Origin: Psychroserpens algicola
Lineage (GTDB): Bacteria > Bacteroidota > Bacteroidia > Flavobacteriales > Flavobacteriaceae
Assembly (NCBI RefSeq): GCF_014526325.1
Contig: NZ_JACNMJ010000009.1
Coordinates: 62,001 to 126,000, forward strand
Length of the DNA: 64,000 nt
Direction: 5' to 3'
The position numbers and the translations under genes were made by a program. The notes beneath the pieces are model-generated. The model was given only the letters and a program-made list of their open reading frames with translations, made no database searches and was not told the DNA's origin. Positions 8,104 to 17,241 of the stretch are shown here, piece by piece (within the stretch, counting starts at the first letter, position 1; each line of letters opens with the position of its first letter).

Positions 8104-8952
8104 ATGAAACTACTAGTCAAATTAATAATCGTATCAACACTTTTATGTGTAACAAAAGTAAATGCGCAAGAATTTCAAGGTGTAGCCACATATAAATCTA
8201 AACGTAAAGTAGATATCAAATTAGATAGCACGCAAATGGCATCAGGAATGGCCGAACAAATGATGGAGATGCTTAAAAAGCAGTTTGAGAAAACTTATAT
8301 ACTAACGTTTAATAAAGAGGAATCTGTTTACAAGGAAGACGAAGCATTATCGGCACCACAACCTCAGGGAATGGAAGTAGTTATGGTGTCAAGCGGAGGA
8401 TCTGATGTGCTTTATAAAAACATTCAGGAAAAGCGATACACCAATCAAAATGAATCCTTTAGTAAGCTGTTTTTAATTAAAGATGATTTAAAAGCTATTG
8501 AATGGACTTTAGCTTCGGAAACCAAAAATATTGGAGATTATACCTGCTTTAAAGCTACAACAACACGAGAAGTTGAAGTTGTTGAAAGTGGTATTAGTAT
8601 CAATGGAGATAAGGATTTGAGTACTGCAGATAAAGAACCAGAAATGAAGGAAATAACAATCACTGCTTGGTATACACCTCAAATTCCTGTAAGTGCTGGG
8701 CCAGGAAATTATCATGGTTTGCCTGGGTTGATATTAGAAGTGAATGATGGTAGCGAAACGGTTATTTGTAGTAAAATTGTAATCAATCCTAAAAATGCAT
8801 CAAACATTGTTGAGCCTAGTAAGGGGAAGGAACTCACTCAGGACGCTTATGATAAAATCATGGAGAAAAAGCTAAAAGAAATGGAAGAGCGTTTCAAATC
8901 CAATGGTAGAGATAGAGATGGTGAAAATATTGAGATTAGAATTGGAGGCTAA
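8104..8952 (+). CDS. GLPGLI family protein (first copy)
   Basis: This 282-residue exported protein has a signal peptide (about 1-22, ending 'VNAQ') and the family-defining motif 'YHGLPGLILEV' near residue 204, preceded by 'AWYTPQIPVSAGP'. The function of GLPGLI proteins is not established; they are common in Bacteroidota, often beside TonB-dependent receptors. The second copy, at 9075-9989, shares 'FQGVATYKSK/FQGQAIYQTK', 'KTYILTFN/KTYILNFN' and 'IGDYTCFKATTT/IGQYTCFKATTT'. The two are tandem paralogues, separated by 122 bp. The C-terminus is rich in charged residues ('ERFKSNGRDRDGEN'). Confidence 0.88.
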   Translation: MKLLVKLIIVSTLLCVTKVNAQEFQGVATYKSKRKVDIKLDSTQMASGMAEQMMEMLKKQFEKTYILTFNKEESVYKEDEALSAPQPQGMEVVMVSSGGSDVLYKNIQEKRYTNQNESFSKLFLIKDDLKAIEWTLASETKNIGDYTCFKATTTREVEVVESGISINGDKDLSTADKEPEMKEITITAWYTPQIPVSAGPGNYHGLPGLILEVNDGSETVICSKIVINPKNASNIVEPSKGKELTQDAYDKIMEKKLKEMEERFKSNGRDRDGENIEIRIGG

Positions 8953-9074
8953 TATAAGTCGTACTTTAAGAAAATTTTAACCTTTTAAGATTTAACTATT
9001 TAATGGTTTTAAAGTCTATTATAGCATAGAAAGAGTTAATTTTAACTTTATAACGATTTAGACTTCAAAACCGA

Positions 9075-9989
9075 ATGAAACATGTAACCATCAAAATAAG
9101 TAGCATTCTATTCATGTTGCTTGTATCACTAAACCTTATTGCACAAGATTTTCAAGGTCAGGCTATTTACCAAACCAAAACCACTCTGGATATGAGTAAT
9201 TTTGGTGGAGGGCAAATGAGCGACCAGCAAAAAAAGCAAATTGCAGAGCGAATGAAGAGTATGTTAGAAAAAACATACATACTTAACTTTAATCGTAGCG
9301 AATCAACTTATAAAGAAGAAGAAAAACTCGATGCTCCTGGTGCTGGAGGTGGTCGTTGGAGAGGTATGATGAGTAGTTTTACAGGTGGACCACAATACAA
9401 AAACATCAAAGAAAATGTGATCTTACAAGAACAAGAGTTTTTCGGGAAATCATTTTTGGTAAGAGATTCACTTCCAAAACTGGAATGGAAACTAGAAAAT
9501 GAAACCAAGCAAATCGGACAATACACCTGCTTTAAGGCTACAACAACAAAGCCTGTTGATGAAATGGACTTTATGAGAATGCGTAGACGTGGCGGACGAG
9601 ATAATGACAATAAAAAAGATGACGAAAAAAAGGAGGGAGAAACTACTGCCGATTCAACAAAATCAACATCTACCAATATTTTTGACGACGTAGAAGTTCC
9701 TAAGTTTGTTATCGTAACGGCATGGTATACACCACAAATTCCTGTTAGTGCTGGACCTGCCGATTATCATGGATTACCAGGTTTAATTTTAGAAGTTCAA
9801 GCCGATAAAACAGTGATGTTATGCACTAAAATTATAATGAATCCGCAAGACAAAGAAACCATCGAAAAACCAGAAAAAGGAGAAGTGGTTACTCGTGATG
9901 AATACAATCAAATCATGAAAGACAAAATCGAAGAAATGCGAGAAATGTATGGCGGACGTGGTAGCGGCAGAGGTGGTCGCCGAAATTAA
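9075..9989 (+). CDS. GLPGLI family protein (second copy)
   Basis: A 304-residue exported paralogue of the gene just upstream. The signal peptide covers about residues 1-23, and 'YHGLPGLILEV' is near residue 233. It differs by a Gly/Arg-rich stretch near residue 95 ('APGAGGGRWRGMM'), a charged Asp/Lys/Glu insert around 170-195 ('GGRDNDNKKDDEKKEGE') and an Arg/Gly tail ('GGRGSGRGGRRN'). The 122 bp upstream hold TTAAC-like stretches but no clear -7 box, so it may be read through from the first copy. The TonB-type receptor gene follows after 69 bp, suggesting that the group works at the outer membrane. Confidence 0.88.
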   Translation: MKHVTIKISSILFMLLVSLNLIAQDFQGQAIYQTKTTLDMSNFGGGQMSDQQKKQIAERMKSMLEKTYILNFNRSESTYKEEEKLDAPGAGGGRWRGMMSSFTGGPQYKNIKENVILQEQEFFGKSFLVRDSLPKLEWKLENETKQIGQYTCFKATTTKPVDEMDFMRMRRRGGRDNDNKKDDEKKEGETTADSTKSTSTNIFDDVEVPKFVIVTAWYTPQIPVSAGPADYHGLPGLILEVQADKTVMLCTKIIMNPQDKETIEKPEKGEVVTRDEYNQIMKDKIEEMREMYGGRGSGRGGRRN

Positions 9990-10058
9990 AACATAATCAA
10001 CAATTAAAGTTTCAGTTTTTCAAAACGAAAAGCAATATTGAAACAAAACCCAATCCAA

Positions 10059-12809
10059 ATGAAAAATATTTATTTACTAGCGTTACTGCTTGTAACGAGC
10101 ATAGCTAGTGCTCAAATCACAGTTCAAGGTGTCGTTAAAGACAGTATTGGAGCGCCTTTAGAATTGGCAAATGTTATAGCCATTAATAAAGAAACTAAAG
10201 CGATGGCTTCCTATGCCATTACCAACGACCAAGGACGTTTTAAACTCGATTTAGAAAAAAATAAAACCTATACCGTTCAAGTGAGTTACATTGGTATGAA
10301 AACACTTTCTGAAGAGATTTCTACCAAAGAAGAAAATATTTCAAAGGATTATACACTTCAAAATGATAATGCATTAGCAGCAGTCGAATTAACCTACGAA
10401 ATGCCTGTGACCATTAAAGGCGATACGCTGGTTTACAATGCCGATTCTTTTAAAGATGGCTCCGAACGAAAACTCGAAGATGTCCTGAAAAAATTACCTG
10501 GCGTCGAAATTAATGATGACGGACAAATAGAAGTTGAAGGAAAAGTCGTCAATAAATTGATGGTCAACGGGAAAGATTTTTTTGATGGCGATTCTAAACT
10601 AGCAACAAAAAATATTCCGTCGAATGCCGTTGATAAAATTCAGGTGTTACGTAATTATTCTGAAGTCGGACAATTAAGTGGTGTTCAAAACAATCAGGAT
10701 AATGTAGCCATTAATATCAAATTAAAAGAAGGAAAGGAAAATTTCTGGTTTGGCGACATTACTGCTGGTGCAGGAACCGCTCCAGATAAAGAATTATATT
10801 TAGTACAACCTAAACTCTTTTACTACAGCCCTAAATACAGCGTGAATGTTATTGGTGATATGAATAATATTGGCGAAGTGGCTTTGACCAATCGTGATAT
10901 TAGAAACTTTGGTGGCGGATTTAGATTACCAAGTCAAAGTAGTGGAACCAGTATCAATTTAGGCGATAACGGCTTGGGAGGTTTAACTAATTTAGGAAAT
11001 GCCCAGGAGATCGAAACAAAACTTGGTGCTGCTAATTTTAGTTATTCTCCAAATAAAGCTTTAGACCTTAGCGGATTTTTAATTTACAACAGTAGTCGAC
11101 TAAGAACACGCGAAGAGAGCTTTGTTAGATATATTGATCCTAATCTGGGAATTCCTGATGAAGAAACCGTTCAAACTGGGCGAGAAGCTTCAAATCAGGG
11201 AATTGCAAAGCTAAGTGCATCGTATAAACCCAATGCTAATAATCAGTTAAATTATGATTTGCTGGGACGGCTTTCCAAAGATTCCGAACGACAAGATTTA
11301 GTGTCTTCAGTTGTTGGAAGCACCAATCAGTTAGACGAAGTTACGCCATTTAGTGTCAATCAAAATCTTAACTATTACTATACCTTAAATGATAAAAATA
11401 TTTTTGCTCTAGAAGCACAACATTTAATTAAAGATGAAGATCCATTTTACAATGCCTTATTAGCAAACGATCCAACAAATAATGAAGACGATCCTCAGGA
11501 TCAAGACGCTTTTGATAATACAGCTTCAGCTTTAGGGTTTGATAGAGACCAGTTTGGCTACAATCTCAATCAGGATAGACGAATCAAATCCAATCAATTA
11601 GATGCCAAATTAGATTATTACTACATCTTAAATAATAAGAGTAATATCAATCTCACCTTAGGAACAATTCTAAGTAATCAAAAATTTAACTCTAATATCT
11701 TTCAGTTTTTAGATGACGGTTCATTTTTTGATCCTGTGGCGACCTTAACCGATGACGATGGAAACCTACTTGCCAACGAAAATGATACAGAATACAATTT
11801 TAGTGATGTGTATTTAGGATTTCGTTATAGAGTTAAAACAGGAAAGTTTACTATCACTCCAGGATTTTCATTACACTCCTACGGAAACAAAAACACACAA
11901 TTTGGAACAGAATATAAAGACAACTTCTTTAGAGCCTTACCAGAATTTGAAACCCTCATTCAGTTTAAAAAGAGTGAAAGTTTAACCTTCCGTTACAACA
12001 TGACTAATGCCTTTACAGATGTGACGAGTCTTGCCGAAGGTTTAGTGCTAAACAGCTACAATAATATCAGTTATGGTAATCCAGAATTGCAAAATTCATT
12101 ATCTCACAATTTGAGTTTAAGATATTTCAGTTTTAACCTGTTTAACTATACTAACGTATTTGCATTTGCTAATTACAGTAAAAATATTGATCAAATCAGA
12201 AGTTTAACAAATTTTGATAATGTCATACGAACAAGCTCCTATTTCAACTCTAATTTTGCAGACGAATCTGCGAGTGTTTTCGGACGTGTTGAGCGTACAT
12301 TTAAAAAGATAAGAGCGCGATTAGGTGTTAATTTTTCATATGCTAAGCGTAATCAATTTGTACAAGGAATACGTACCGTAAGCGAGAGTTTTACACAGCG
12401 CTACTCACCAGAATTGCGTACTAATTTTAGAGAAGCACCAAACGTACGTTTACGATATACTTATTCGGTTTCTAACAACGATCAAGGGACGTCTTCAACA
12501 AAATTTGTGACCAATTCGCCTTCTATCGAATTTGATGCTTATTTATGGAAATCAGTCACCTTTAGAACCGATTACACCTATACCAATCAAGATGATGGTG
12601 TCATGCCGTCGCAGTCGTTCCAAACCTGGGATGCGAGTTTGGCCTATAGAAAAGATAAAGATGCCAAGTGGGAATACGAAGTCAAGGCGTCAAACTTATT
12701 AGATATCGATTCTAATGTGAGTAACAGTTCGAGTAATATTTCTGTCTTTAACTCCGAAACCTTTATACAACCTAGGTTTGTGACCTTCAGAGTGATTTAT
12801 ACCTTATAG
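10059..12809 (+). CDS. TonB-dependent receptor-like outer membrane beta-barrel protein
   Basis: ATG 10059 gives 916 residues with a signal peptide (MKNIYLLALLLVTSIASAQ), better than the TTG 21 bp upstream. After it comes a carboxypeptidase-regulatory-like beta sandwich (about 19-105, 'VQGVVKDSIGAPLELANVIA'), then a plug-like domain ('SERKLEDVLKKLPGVEIND', 'INIKLKEG'), then a long barrel of alternating aromatic strands ending in 'QPRFVTFRVIYTL' with the terminal aromatic/hydrophobic pattern of an outer-membrane barrel. It belongs to the barrel-3 type of TonB receptors, often found with GLPGLI proteins. The ligand is unknown. It is the last gene of the regulated cluster. Confidence 0.87.
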   Translation: MKNIYLLALLLVTSIASAQITVQGVVKDSIGAPLELANVIAINKETKAMASYAITNDQGRFKLDLEKNKTYTVQVSYIGMKTLSEEISTKEENISKDYTLQNDNALAAVELTYEMPVTIKGDTLVYNADSFKDGSERKLEDVLKKLPGVEINDDGQIEVEGKVVNKLMVNGKDFFDGDSKLATKNIPSNAVDKIQVLRNYSEVGQLSGVQNNQDNVAINIKLKEGKENFWFGDITAGAGTAPDKELYLVQPKLFYYSPKYSVNVIGDMNNIGEVALTNRDIRNFGGGFRLPSQSSGTSINLGDNGLGGLTNLGNAQEIETKLGAANFSYSPNKALDLSGFLIYNSSRLRTREESFVRYIDPNLGIPDEETVQTGREASNQGIAKLSASYKPNANNQLNYDLLGRLSKDSERQDLVSSVVGSTNQLDEVTPFSVNQNLNYYYTLNDKNIFALEAQHLIKDEDPFYNALLANDPTNNEDDPQDQDAFDNTASALGFDRDQFGYNLNQDRRIKSNQLDAKLDYYYILNNKSNINLTLGTILSNQKFNSNIFQFLDDGSFFDPVATLTDDDGNLLANENDTEYNFSDVYLGFRYRVKTGKFTITPGFSLHSYGNKNTQFGTEYKDNFFRALPEFETLIQFKKSESLTFRYNMTNAFTDVTSLAEGLVLNSYNNISYGNPELQNSLSHNLSLRYFSFNLFNYTNVFAFANYSKNIDQIRSLTNFDNVIRTSSYFNSNFADESASVFGRVERTFKKIRARLGVNFSYAKRNQFVQGIRTVSESFTQRYSPELRTNFREAPNVRLRYTYSVSNNDQGTSSTKFVTNSPSIEFDAYLWKSVTFRTDYTYTNQDDGVMPSQSFQTWDASLAYRKDKDAKWEYEVKASNLLDIDSNVSNSSSNISVFNSETFIQPRFVTFRVIYTL

Positions 12810-12814
12810 AAGTT

Positions 12815-12909
12815 GGGCGTTCCAACCATCGCTTTAGCAACGGTTGGCAGGCTTTCAAGGCTCGCTCTCTTTGAGGAGCTCAAACAAACCTTTCAATCCT
12901 TAACGCAAA
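12815..12909 (+). repeat. Structured dispersed repeat, copy 2 (subtype A)
   Basis: The element runs from GGGCGTTCC to ATCCTTAACGCAAA. Hairpin 1 is CCAACC (12822-12827)/GGTTGG (12842-12847). Then comes CAGGCTTTC, a CTCGCTC box, GAGGAGCTCAAACAAACC and the terminus. The ends GCGTT and AACGC pair. It is the same family as 3682-3788 (opposite orientation) and, more distantly, 52467-52554. It again lies between convergent genes, just before the metK-side terminator. Confidence 0.75.
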
Positions 12910-12910
12910 T

Positions 12911-12942
12911 AAAAAAGCCATCTTGTTAAAGATGGCTTTTTT
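12911..12942. terminator. Bidirectional intrinsic terminator
   Basis: Stem AAAAAAGCCATCT/AGATGGCTTTTTT with a 6-base loop, A-rich on the left and T-rich on the right. It can end both the receptor gene (plus) and metK (minus). Confidence 0.9.
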
Positions 12943-12959
12943 ATTTTATAATCTTAAAA

Positions 12960-14216
12960 CTATGCTATTTCAAAAGCAGCTTTTACTTTATCTACATAAT
13001 CTAATTTCTCCCAGGTAAATAACTCAACATCAAGAGTAACTGGATCGCCATTAGGTTGCTCAAAAGTTTTGGTAACGGTTTCACTATCGCGTCCCATATG
13101 TCCGTAAGCCGCAGTTTCGCTATACATAGGCTGACGTAATTTTAAACGTTCTTCAATGGCAGCTGGTCGCATATCAAATAGTTGTGCTATTTTTTCAGCA
13201 ATCTCACCATCGGTAATATTAAACGGACAAGTGCCATAAGTGTCTACAAAAATAGAGGTCGGTTTTACCACACCAATAGCATAACTTACCTGTACTAAAA
13301 TTTCATCACAAACACCTGCAGCAACCATATTTTTTGCAATATGACGCGTCGCATAGGCAGCACTTCTGTCTACTTTACTTGGATCTTTACCTGAAAACGC
13401 ACCACCACCATGTGCACCTTTTCCTCCGTAAGTATCGACTATAATTTTTCGTCCTGTTAAGCCAGTGTCACCATGAGGTCCGCCAATCACAAATTTACCA
13501 GTCGGATTGATATGATAAGTGATATCATCATTAAATAAAACTTGAATGTGCTCTGGTAATTTAGCTACAACTCTTGGAATTAAAATCTCAACAATATCTT
13601 TTCTAATCTTAGCCAGCATAGTGTCATCATCTCCAAACTCGTCATGCTGCGTCGACACCACAATAGCATCAATACGTTGCGGCACATTATCGTCACTGTA
13701 TTCAATGGTTACCTGACTTTTAGAATCGGGACGTAAATAAGTAATGTCTTTATTTTCACGTCTTAAGTCGGCAAGCTCTCTTAAAATACGGTGCGATAAA
13801 TCTAAAGCCAAAGGCATGTAGTTATCGGTTTCACGAGTGGCATAACCAAACATCATTCCTTGGTCACCAGCACCTTGTTCTTCTTTACTGGCTCTGTCAA
13901 CGCCACGATTGATGTCTTCAGATTGCTCATGAATGGCCGAAAATACACCACAAGAGTTGCCATCAAACATATAAGCACTTTTGGTGTAACCAATTTTATT
14001 AATGGTGTCTCTGGCGATTTTTTGAACATCTAAATAGGTGTTCGATTTTACTTCACCAGCCAATACAACTTGACCTGTTGTGACCAAAGTTTCACAAGCC
14101 ACTTTTGACTCGCGGTCAAAGGCTAAAAAATTATCTATTAATGCGTCACTAATTTGATCTGCTACTTTATCTGGATGTCCTTCAGAAACACTTTCCGAAG
14201 TAAATAAATATGCCAT
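12960..14216 (-). CDS. metK: S-adenosylmethionine synthetase
   Basis: This 418-residue cytoplasmic enzyme makes SAM from methionine and ATP. Family motifs are all present: '[21 protein letters not shown]' (methionine/ATP site), 'GEVKS', '[12 protein letters not shown]', '[20 protein letters not shown]' and '[20 protein letters not shown]' (the P-loop-like phosphate region). Length is normal for Bacteroidota, slightly longer than the 384 residues of E. coli. It is transcribed alone, away from the methionine biosynthetic operon. Its leader carries a SAM-II-like riboswitch core about 75 nt before the start, so SAM is expected to repress its own synthase. Confidence 0.97.
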   Translation of the reverse strand: MAYLFTSESVSEGHPDKVADQISDALIDNFLAFDRESKVACETLVTTGQVVLAGEVKSNTYLDVQKIARDTINKIGYTKSAYMFDGNSCGVFSAIHEQSEDINRGVDRASKEEQGAGDQGMMFGYATRETDNYMPLALDLSHRILRELADLRRENKDITYLRPDSKSQVTIEYSDDNVPQRIDAIVVSTQHDEFGDDDTMLAKIRKDIVEILIPRVVAKLPEHIQVLFNDDITYHINPTGKFVIGGPHGDTGLTGRKIIVDTYGGKGAHGGGAFSGKDPSKVDRSAAYATRHIAKNMVAAGVCDEILVQVSYAIGVVKPTSIFVDTYGTCPFNITDGEIAEKIAQLFDMRPAAIEERLKLRQPMYSETAAYGHMGRDSETVTKTFEQPNGDPVTLDVELFTWEKLDYVDKVKAAFEIA

Positions 14217-14292
14217 AAATCCCTTTAAATTTTTATTAGTTATAGAAAAATTAATTGAGATTGCTCAGTCGCTAGAGAAGTTGAAAACTAAC

Positions 14293-14345
14293 TGCTTTAG
14301 CATTTTTTTATGAGGTTGCAATCAGAACAAATTTTTCCTCTTTAA
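14293..14345 (-). promoter_or_regulatory. SAM-II riboswitch core in the metK leader
   Basis: On the minus strand the leader reads AAAGAGG, an A/T-rich loop, GATTGCAA, CCTC, ATAAAAAA and ATGCTAAAGC. This follows the SAM-II (alpha-proteobacterial/Bacteroidota pseudoknot) pattern: a short P1 (GAGG/CCTC), the conserved ATTGCA before its 3' strand, and TAAA...GCTAAA after it. The 3' end is 77 nt from the metK start. Gene context (SAM synthetase) agrees. No terminator hairpin was seen between it and metK, so control may be translational. Confidence 0.75.
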
Positions 14346-14352
14346 TCGGCAA

Positions 14353-14360
14353 CAAAAGTA
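14353..14360 (-). promoter_or_regulatory. metK promoter -7 box TACTTTTG
   Basis: A perfect TAnnTTTG on the minus strand lies just upstream of the SAM-II core, so transcription would begin a few bases before the riboswitch. About 19 bp further upstream is a TTTT in place of the ideal TTTG. I see nothing else in 14361-14540, an A/T-rich spacer. Confidence 0.65.
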
Positions 14361-14546
14361 CAGATATTATTGAAACTAGAAAAGAATGTTTTACAAATAA
14401 GACTTTTGTCACTTACACCTGCTAAAAATGAGATTAATAACAAGTATCTAATTTTTAGAATAAAAAAGCCTTCAAAATCATAATTATAGAAAATATTTCT
14501 GTTTTATTGCGATTATGTTAATTATTTAGAAAAATTTTCGGTTTGA

Positions 14547-14579
14547 TTTGGATTATTGAAATTTATGTTGCAATATTTG
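14547..14579 (+). promoter_or_regulatory. Promoter of the metY operon
   Basis: TTTG at 14547-14550 and AATATTTG at 14572-14579 (one mismatch to TAnnTTTG), 21 bp apart, end about 30 bp before the first paired base of the SAM-I riboswitch. Confidence 0.55.
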
Positions 14580-14609
14580 TGCTCACAAAGTTCAATAACT
14601 TACTGAAAT

Positions 14610-14730
14610 GTTATCAAGAAAGGTGGAGAGATTAGACTCGCTGAAACCTTAGCAACCCTTAAATTTATTAAGAAGGTGCTAAATTCTACTTGAAAGCACG
14701 ATTCATTTATCGTGTAATCGGATAGATAAC
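14610..14730 (+). promoter_or_regulatory. SAM-I (S box) riboswitch before metY
   Basis: P1 forms between GTTATC (14610-14615) and GATAAC (14725-14730). The aptamer has the S-box signature: AAGAAAGGTGGAGAGATTAGACT, CTGAAACCTTAGCAACCCTT and AAGGTGCTAAATTCTAC, followed by a P4 hairpin (ACGATTCATTTATCGT region). It leads the metY-metX-hom-metZ operon. A terminator hairpin lies directly after P1, so repression by SAM is probably at transcription. Confidence 0.93.
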
Positions 14731-14735
14731 TCAAA

Positions 14736-14771
14736 CGTAATTACTCTTCTGTAATTTACGGTTTTCTTTTT
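14736..14771 (+). terminator. Riboswitch-linked terminator
   Basis: Stem CGTAATTAC/GTAATTTACG (one bulge) with loop TCTTCT, followed by GTTTTCTTTTT. It begins 6 nt after the 3' strand of the SAM-I P1 helix and is the likely expression platform. About 80 nt remain before the metY start. Confidence 0.7.
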
Positions 14772-14853
14772 AACATTTTTCTATTAAGTACGCTTCTCAT
14801 GAGGCTTATTTGGCTTTTGTTTTAATTAGTATTTAACTCAAAAACTTAGAAAA

Positions 14854-16146
14854 ATGAGTACACAAAAATTCGCAACAAAAGCGTTGCACGCAGGACACGA
14901 TGTTAATCAAACAGGAGGAACACGAGCGGTTCCAATTTATCAATCTACGGCTTACGTTTTTGATGATTCAGATGATGCCGCTGGGCGTTTTAATTTATCG
15001 GTTCCAGGATTTATTTATACGCGTTTAAATAATCCGACCAATGATATTCTAGAACAGCGTATTGCCGCTCTCGAAGGTGGAATTGCAGCCGTTGCTACAG
15101 CTTCAGGAACTGCAGCAATTTCAACCACATTATTAACGCTTTTAAAAGCTGGTGATCATATTGTAGCTTCTAATAGTTTGTATGGTGGAACCTATAATTT
15201 ATTAAGTGTAACCTTACCAAGACATGGGATTACAACAACTTTTGTAGACCCATCTAACCCTGAAAATTTCGAAAAAGCGACTCAGGAAAATACCAGAGCT
15301 TTTTTCGTAGAATCCCTTGGTAATCCAAAATTAGATGTATTAGATATCGAAGCTATTGCTAGTCAGGCCAAAGCTCATAAAGTGCCTTTTATTGTTGATA
15401 ATACTGTAGCAACACCATATTTGCTGAATCCAATTGATTATGGCGCTAACATTGTTATTCATTCGTTAACCAAATATATCAATGGTAACGGAACGTCTCT
15501 TGGCGGAATCATCGTTGACGCAGGTACGTTTGACTGGACCAACGGTAAATTTCCAGAGTTTACTGAGCCTTCAGCTGGCTATCATGGTTTAGTTTACAGT
15601 GAAGTTATTGGAGATGCCGCGTTTATTGCAAAAATTAGAATTGAAGGTCTTCGTGATTATGGCGGAGCTTTGAGTCCGTTTAATGCCTTTCAAATTATTC
15701 AAGGGCTTGAAACCTTAGAATTACGCATCAAAAAGCATAGTGAAAATGCCCTCGAATTAGCCCAATGGTTGCAAGAACAACCTGAAGTCAATTGGGTCAA
15801 TTATCCTGGATTAGAAACCAGTAAATACAAAGCTTTGGCTGAAAAATATTTACCAAACGGACAAAGTGGTATCGTGACCTTTGGTGTTGAAGGCGGCTAC
15901 GAATCGGCGAAAACTATTGCCGATACGACTAAGCTATTTTCACTTTTAGCTAATATTGGCGATACCAAATCATTAATTATTCATCCGGCAAGTACAACGC
16001 ATCAGCAGTTGAGTGATGAAGCTCAGGAAACTACAGGTGTGACTAAAGACTTAATTCGCTTGTCGGTTGGTATTGAAAATATCGAAGACTTAAAAGCCGA
16101 TTTAAAAGAAGCTTTCGAAGTCGTTAAAAAAACAGTATTAGCTTAA
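14854..16146 (+). CDS. metY: O-acetylhomoserine aminocarboxypropyltransferase (O-acetylhomoserine sulfhydrylase)
   Basis: A 430-residue PLP enzyme of the Cys/Met metabolism family that joins O-acetylhomoserine and sulfide to give homocysteine. The start 'FATKALHAGHD' and 'YTRLNNPTNDILEQRIAALEGG' are typical of MetY. The PLP lysine is K207 in 'IHSLTKYINGNG'. The MetY-specific insert after this lysine ('GGIIVDAGTFDW...FPEFTEPSAGYHG') separates it from cystathionine-type paralogues. It is the first gene of the SAM-I controlled operon, with metX, hom and a metZ-like gene behind it. It would use sulfide from the sulfite reductase encoded 6 kb downstream. Confidence 0.95.
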   Translation: MSTQKFATKALHAGHDVNQTGGTRAVPIYQSTAYVFDDSDDAAGRFNLSVPGFIYTRLNNPTNDILEQRIAALEGGIAAVATASGTAAISTTLLTLLKAGDHIVASNSLYGGTYNLLSVTLPRHGITTTFVDPSNPENFEKATQENTRAFFVESLGNPKLDVLDIEAIASQAKAHKVPFIVDNTVATPYLLNPIDYGANIVIHSLTKYINGNGTSLGGIIVDAGTFDWTNGKFPEFTEPSAGYHGLVYSEVIGDAAFIAKIRIEGLRDYGGALSPFNAFQIIQGLETLELRIKKHSENALELAQWLQEQPEVNWVNYPGLETSKYKALAEKYLPNGQSGIVTFGVEGGYESAKTIADTTKLFSLLANIGDTKSLIIHPASTTHQQLSDEAQETTGVTKDLIRLSVGIENIEDLKADLKEAFEVVKKTVLA

Positions 16147-16221
16147 AACATATTTGTTTGTGTTCAATTGATGCTACGTACGATTTTAGTGCGTGGCATC
16201 TATACCTTTTAAAATTTACGA

Positions 16222-17241
16222 ATGGCAGCATTACAATACATATCAATTTCAGAATTTGAACTCCCGTCTGGTGAGCATCAAACGATTGAATTGTCCTATC
16301 AAACTTTTGGGCAACCTTTACATGAGGCACCCATTGTGATGGTCAATCACGCGTTGACGGGAAATTCTAATGTCTGCGGAAAAGAGGGTTGGTGGAATGA
16401 TTTAATCGGTAGTAACAAATGTATCGATACTAATGTTTATACCGTTTTAGCGTTTAATATTCCTGGAAATGGATTTGATAATATTGAAGCCCATCTCATC
16501 GACAATTATAAAGATTTTACAGCACGTACTATTGCCGAAATTTTTGCAATCGGATTAGAAACCTTAAATGTTACATCACTTTTTGCTGTGATTGGCGGAT
16601 CGGTTGGTGGTGGAATTGCCTGGGAACTGGCAGCTTTAAAACCTAATTTGATTACGCATTTAATTCCGATTGCTAGCGATTGGAAATCTACCGACTGGCT
16701 TATTGCTAATTGTCATATTCAGGATGCGATTTTAAATCATTCGGAAGCGCCCTTAGCCGATGCTCGTATGCATGCCATGACCTTATACAGAACACCAGAA
16801 TCTTTAACTCAAAAGTTTCAACGTACCGAAGTTTCTAAAGCACGTTTTAATGTCGAAAGCTGGTTGGATTATCACGGGAAAGCACTTAACAAACGCTTTA
16901 ATTTATCGGCTTACAAACTGATGAACCAGATTTTAAGAACCATTGATATTACTAAAAACAGAGGCGCTCTAGATGACGTTGTTAAAACCATAAGTTCGCA
17001 TATTCATATCATAACAATTCCAAGTGATTTATTTTTTAAATCTGAAGAAAACTGGGAAACTTATGTAGATATCAAGCTTATAAAAGATAATGTCAGCATT
17101 TCTGAAATTAAATCTATTCATGGTCACGATGCGTTTTTAATCGAATACGAACAGCTTATCAAGTTTTTAAAACCCATTTTCGAATCTAATACTTATATCA
17201 AAAATGAAAAAAATTCACATCGTCATATTCGGAATAGGTAA
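16222..17241 (+). CDS. metX: Homoserine O-acetyltransferase-like alpha/beta hydrolase
   Basis: A 339-residue alpha/beta hydrolase-fold acyltransferase that would activate homoserine with acetyl-CoA. The nucleophile elbow is 'GGSVGGG' with Ser127, the oxyanion region is 'VNHALTGNSNVCG', and the catalytic His is H302 in 'HGHDAFLIE', the hallmark end of MetX. It is a little shorter than many MetX proteins (350-380). Its position directly after metY, which needs O-acetylhomoserine, supports the acetyl rather than succinyl form. The 3' end overlaps the homoserine dehydrogenase gene by 38 bp, an unusually long overlap that implies translational coupling. Confidence 0.88.
   Translation: MAALQYISISEFELPSGEHQTIELSYQTFGQPLHEAPIVMVNHALTGNSNVCGKEGWWNDLIGSNKCIDTNVYTVLAFNIPGNGFDNIEAHLIDNYKDFTARTIAEIFAIGLETLNVTSLFAVIGGSVGGGIAWELAALKPNLITHLIPIASDWKSTDWLIANCHIQDAILNHSEAPLADARMHAMTLYRTPESLTQKFQRTEVSKARFNVESWLDYHGKALNKRFNLSAYKLMNQILRTIDITKNRGALDDVVKTISSHIHIITIPSDLFFKSEENWETYVDIKLIKDNVSISEIKSIHGHDAFLIEYEQLIKFLKPIFESNTYIKNEKNSHRHIRNR

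Noticed and set aside
8976-9055. TTAAC-like repeats before the second GLPGLI gene as another response regulator site
   Set aside because: Spacing is irregular (15 and 8 bp) and the hexamer GTTAAC is not repeated; the region is simply A/T-rich.
9308-9676. Antisense open frame within the second GLPGLI gene
   Set aside because: It is a low-complexity Ser/Phe-rich shadow of the Lys/Glu/Asp-rich coding strand, with no start signals.
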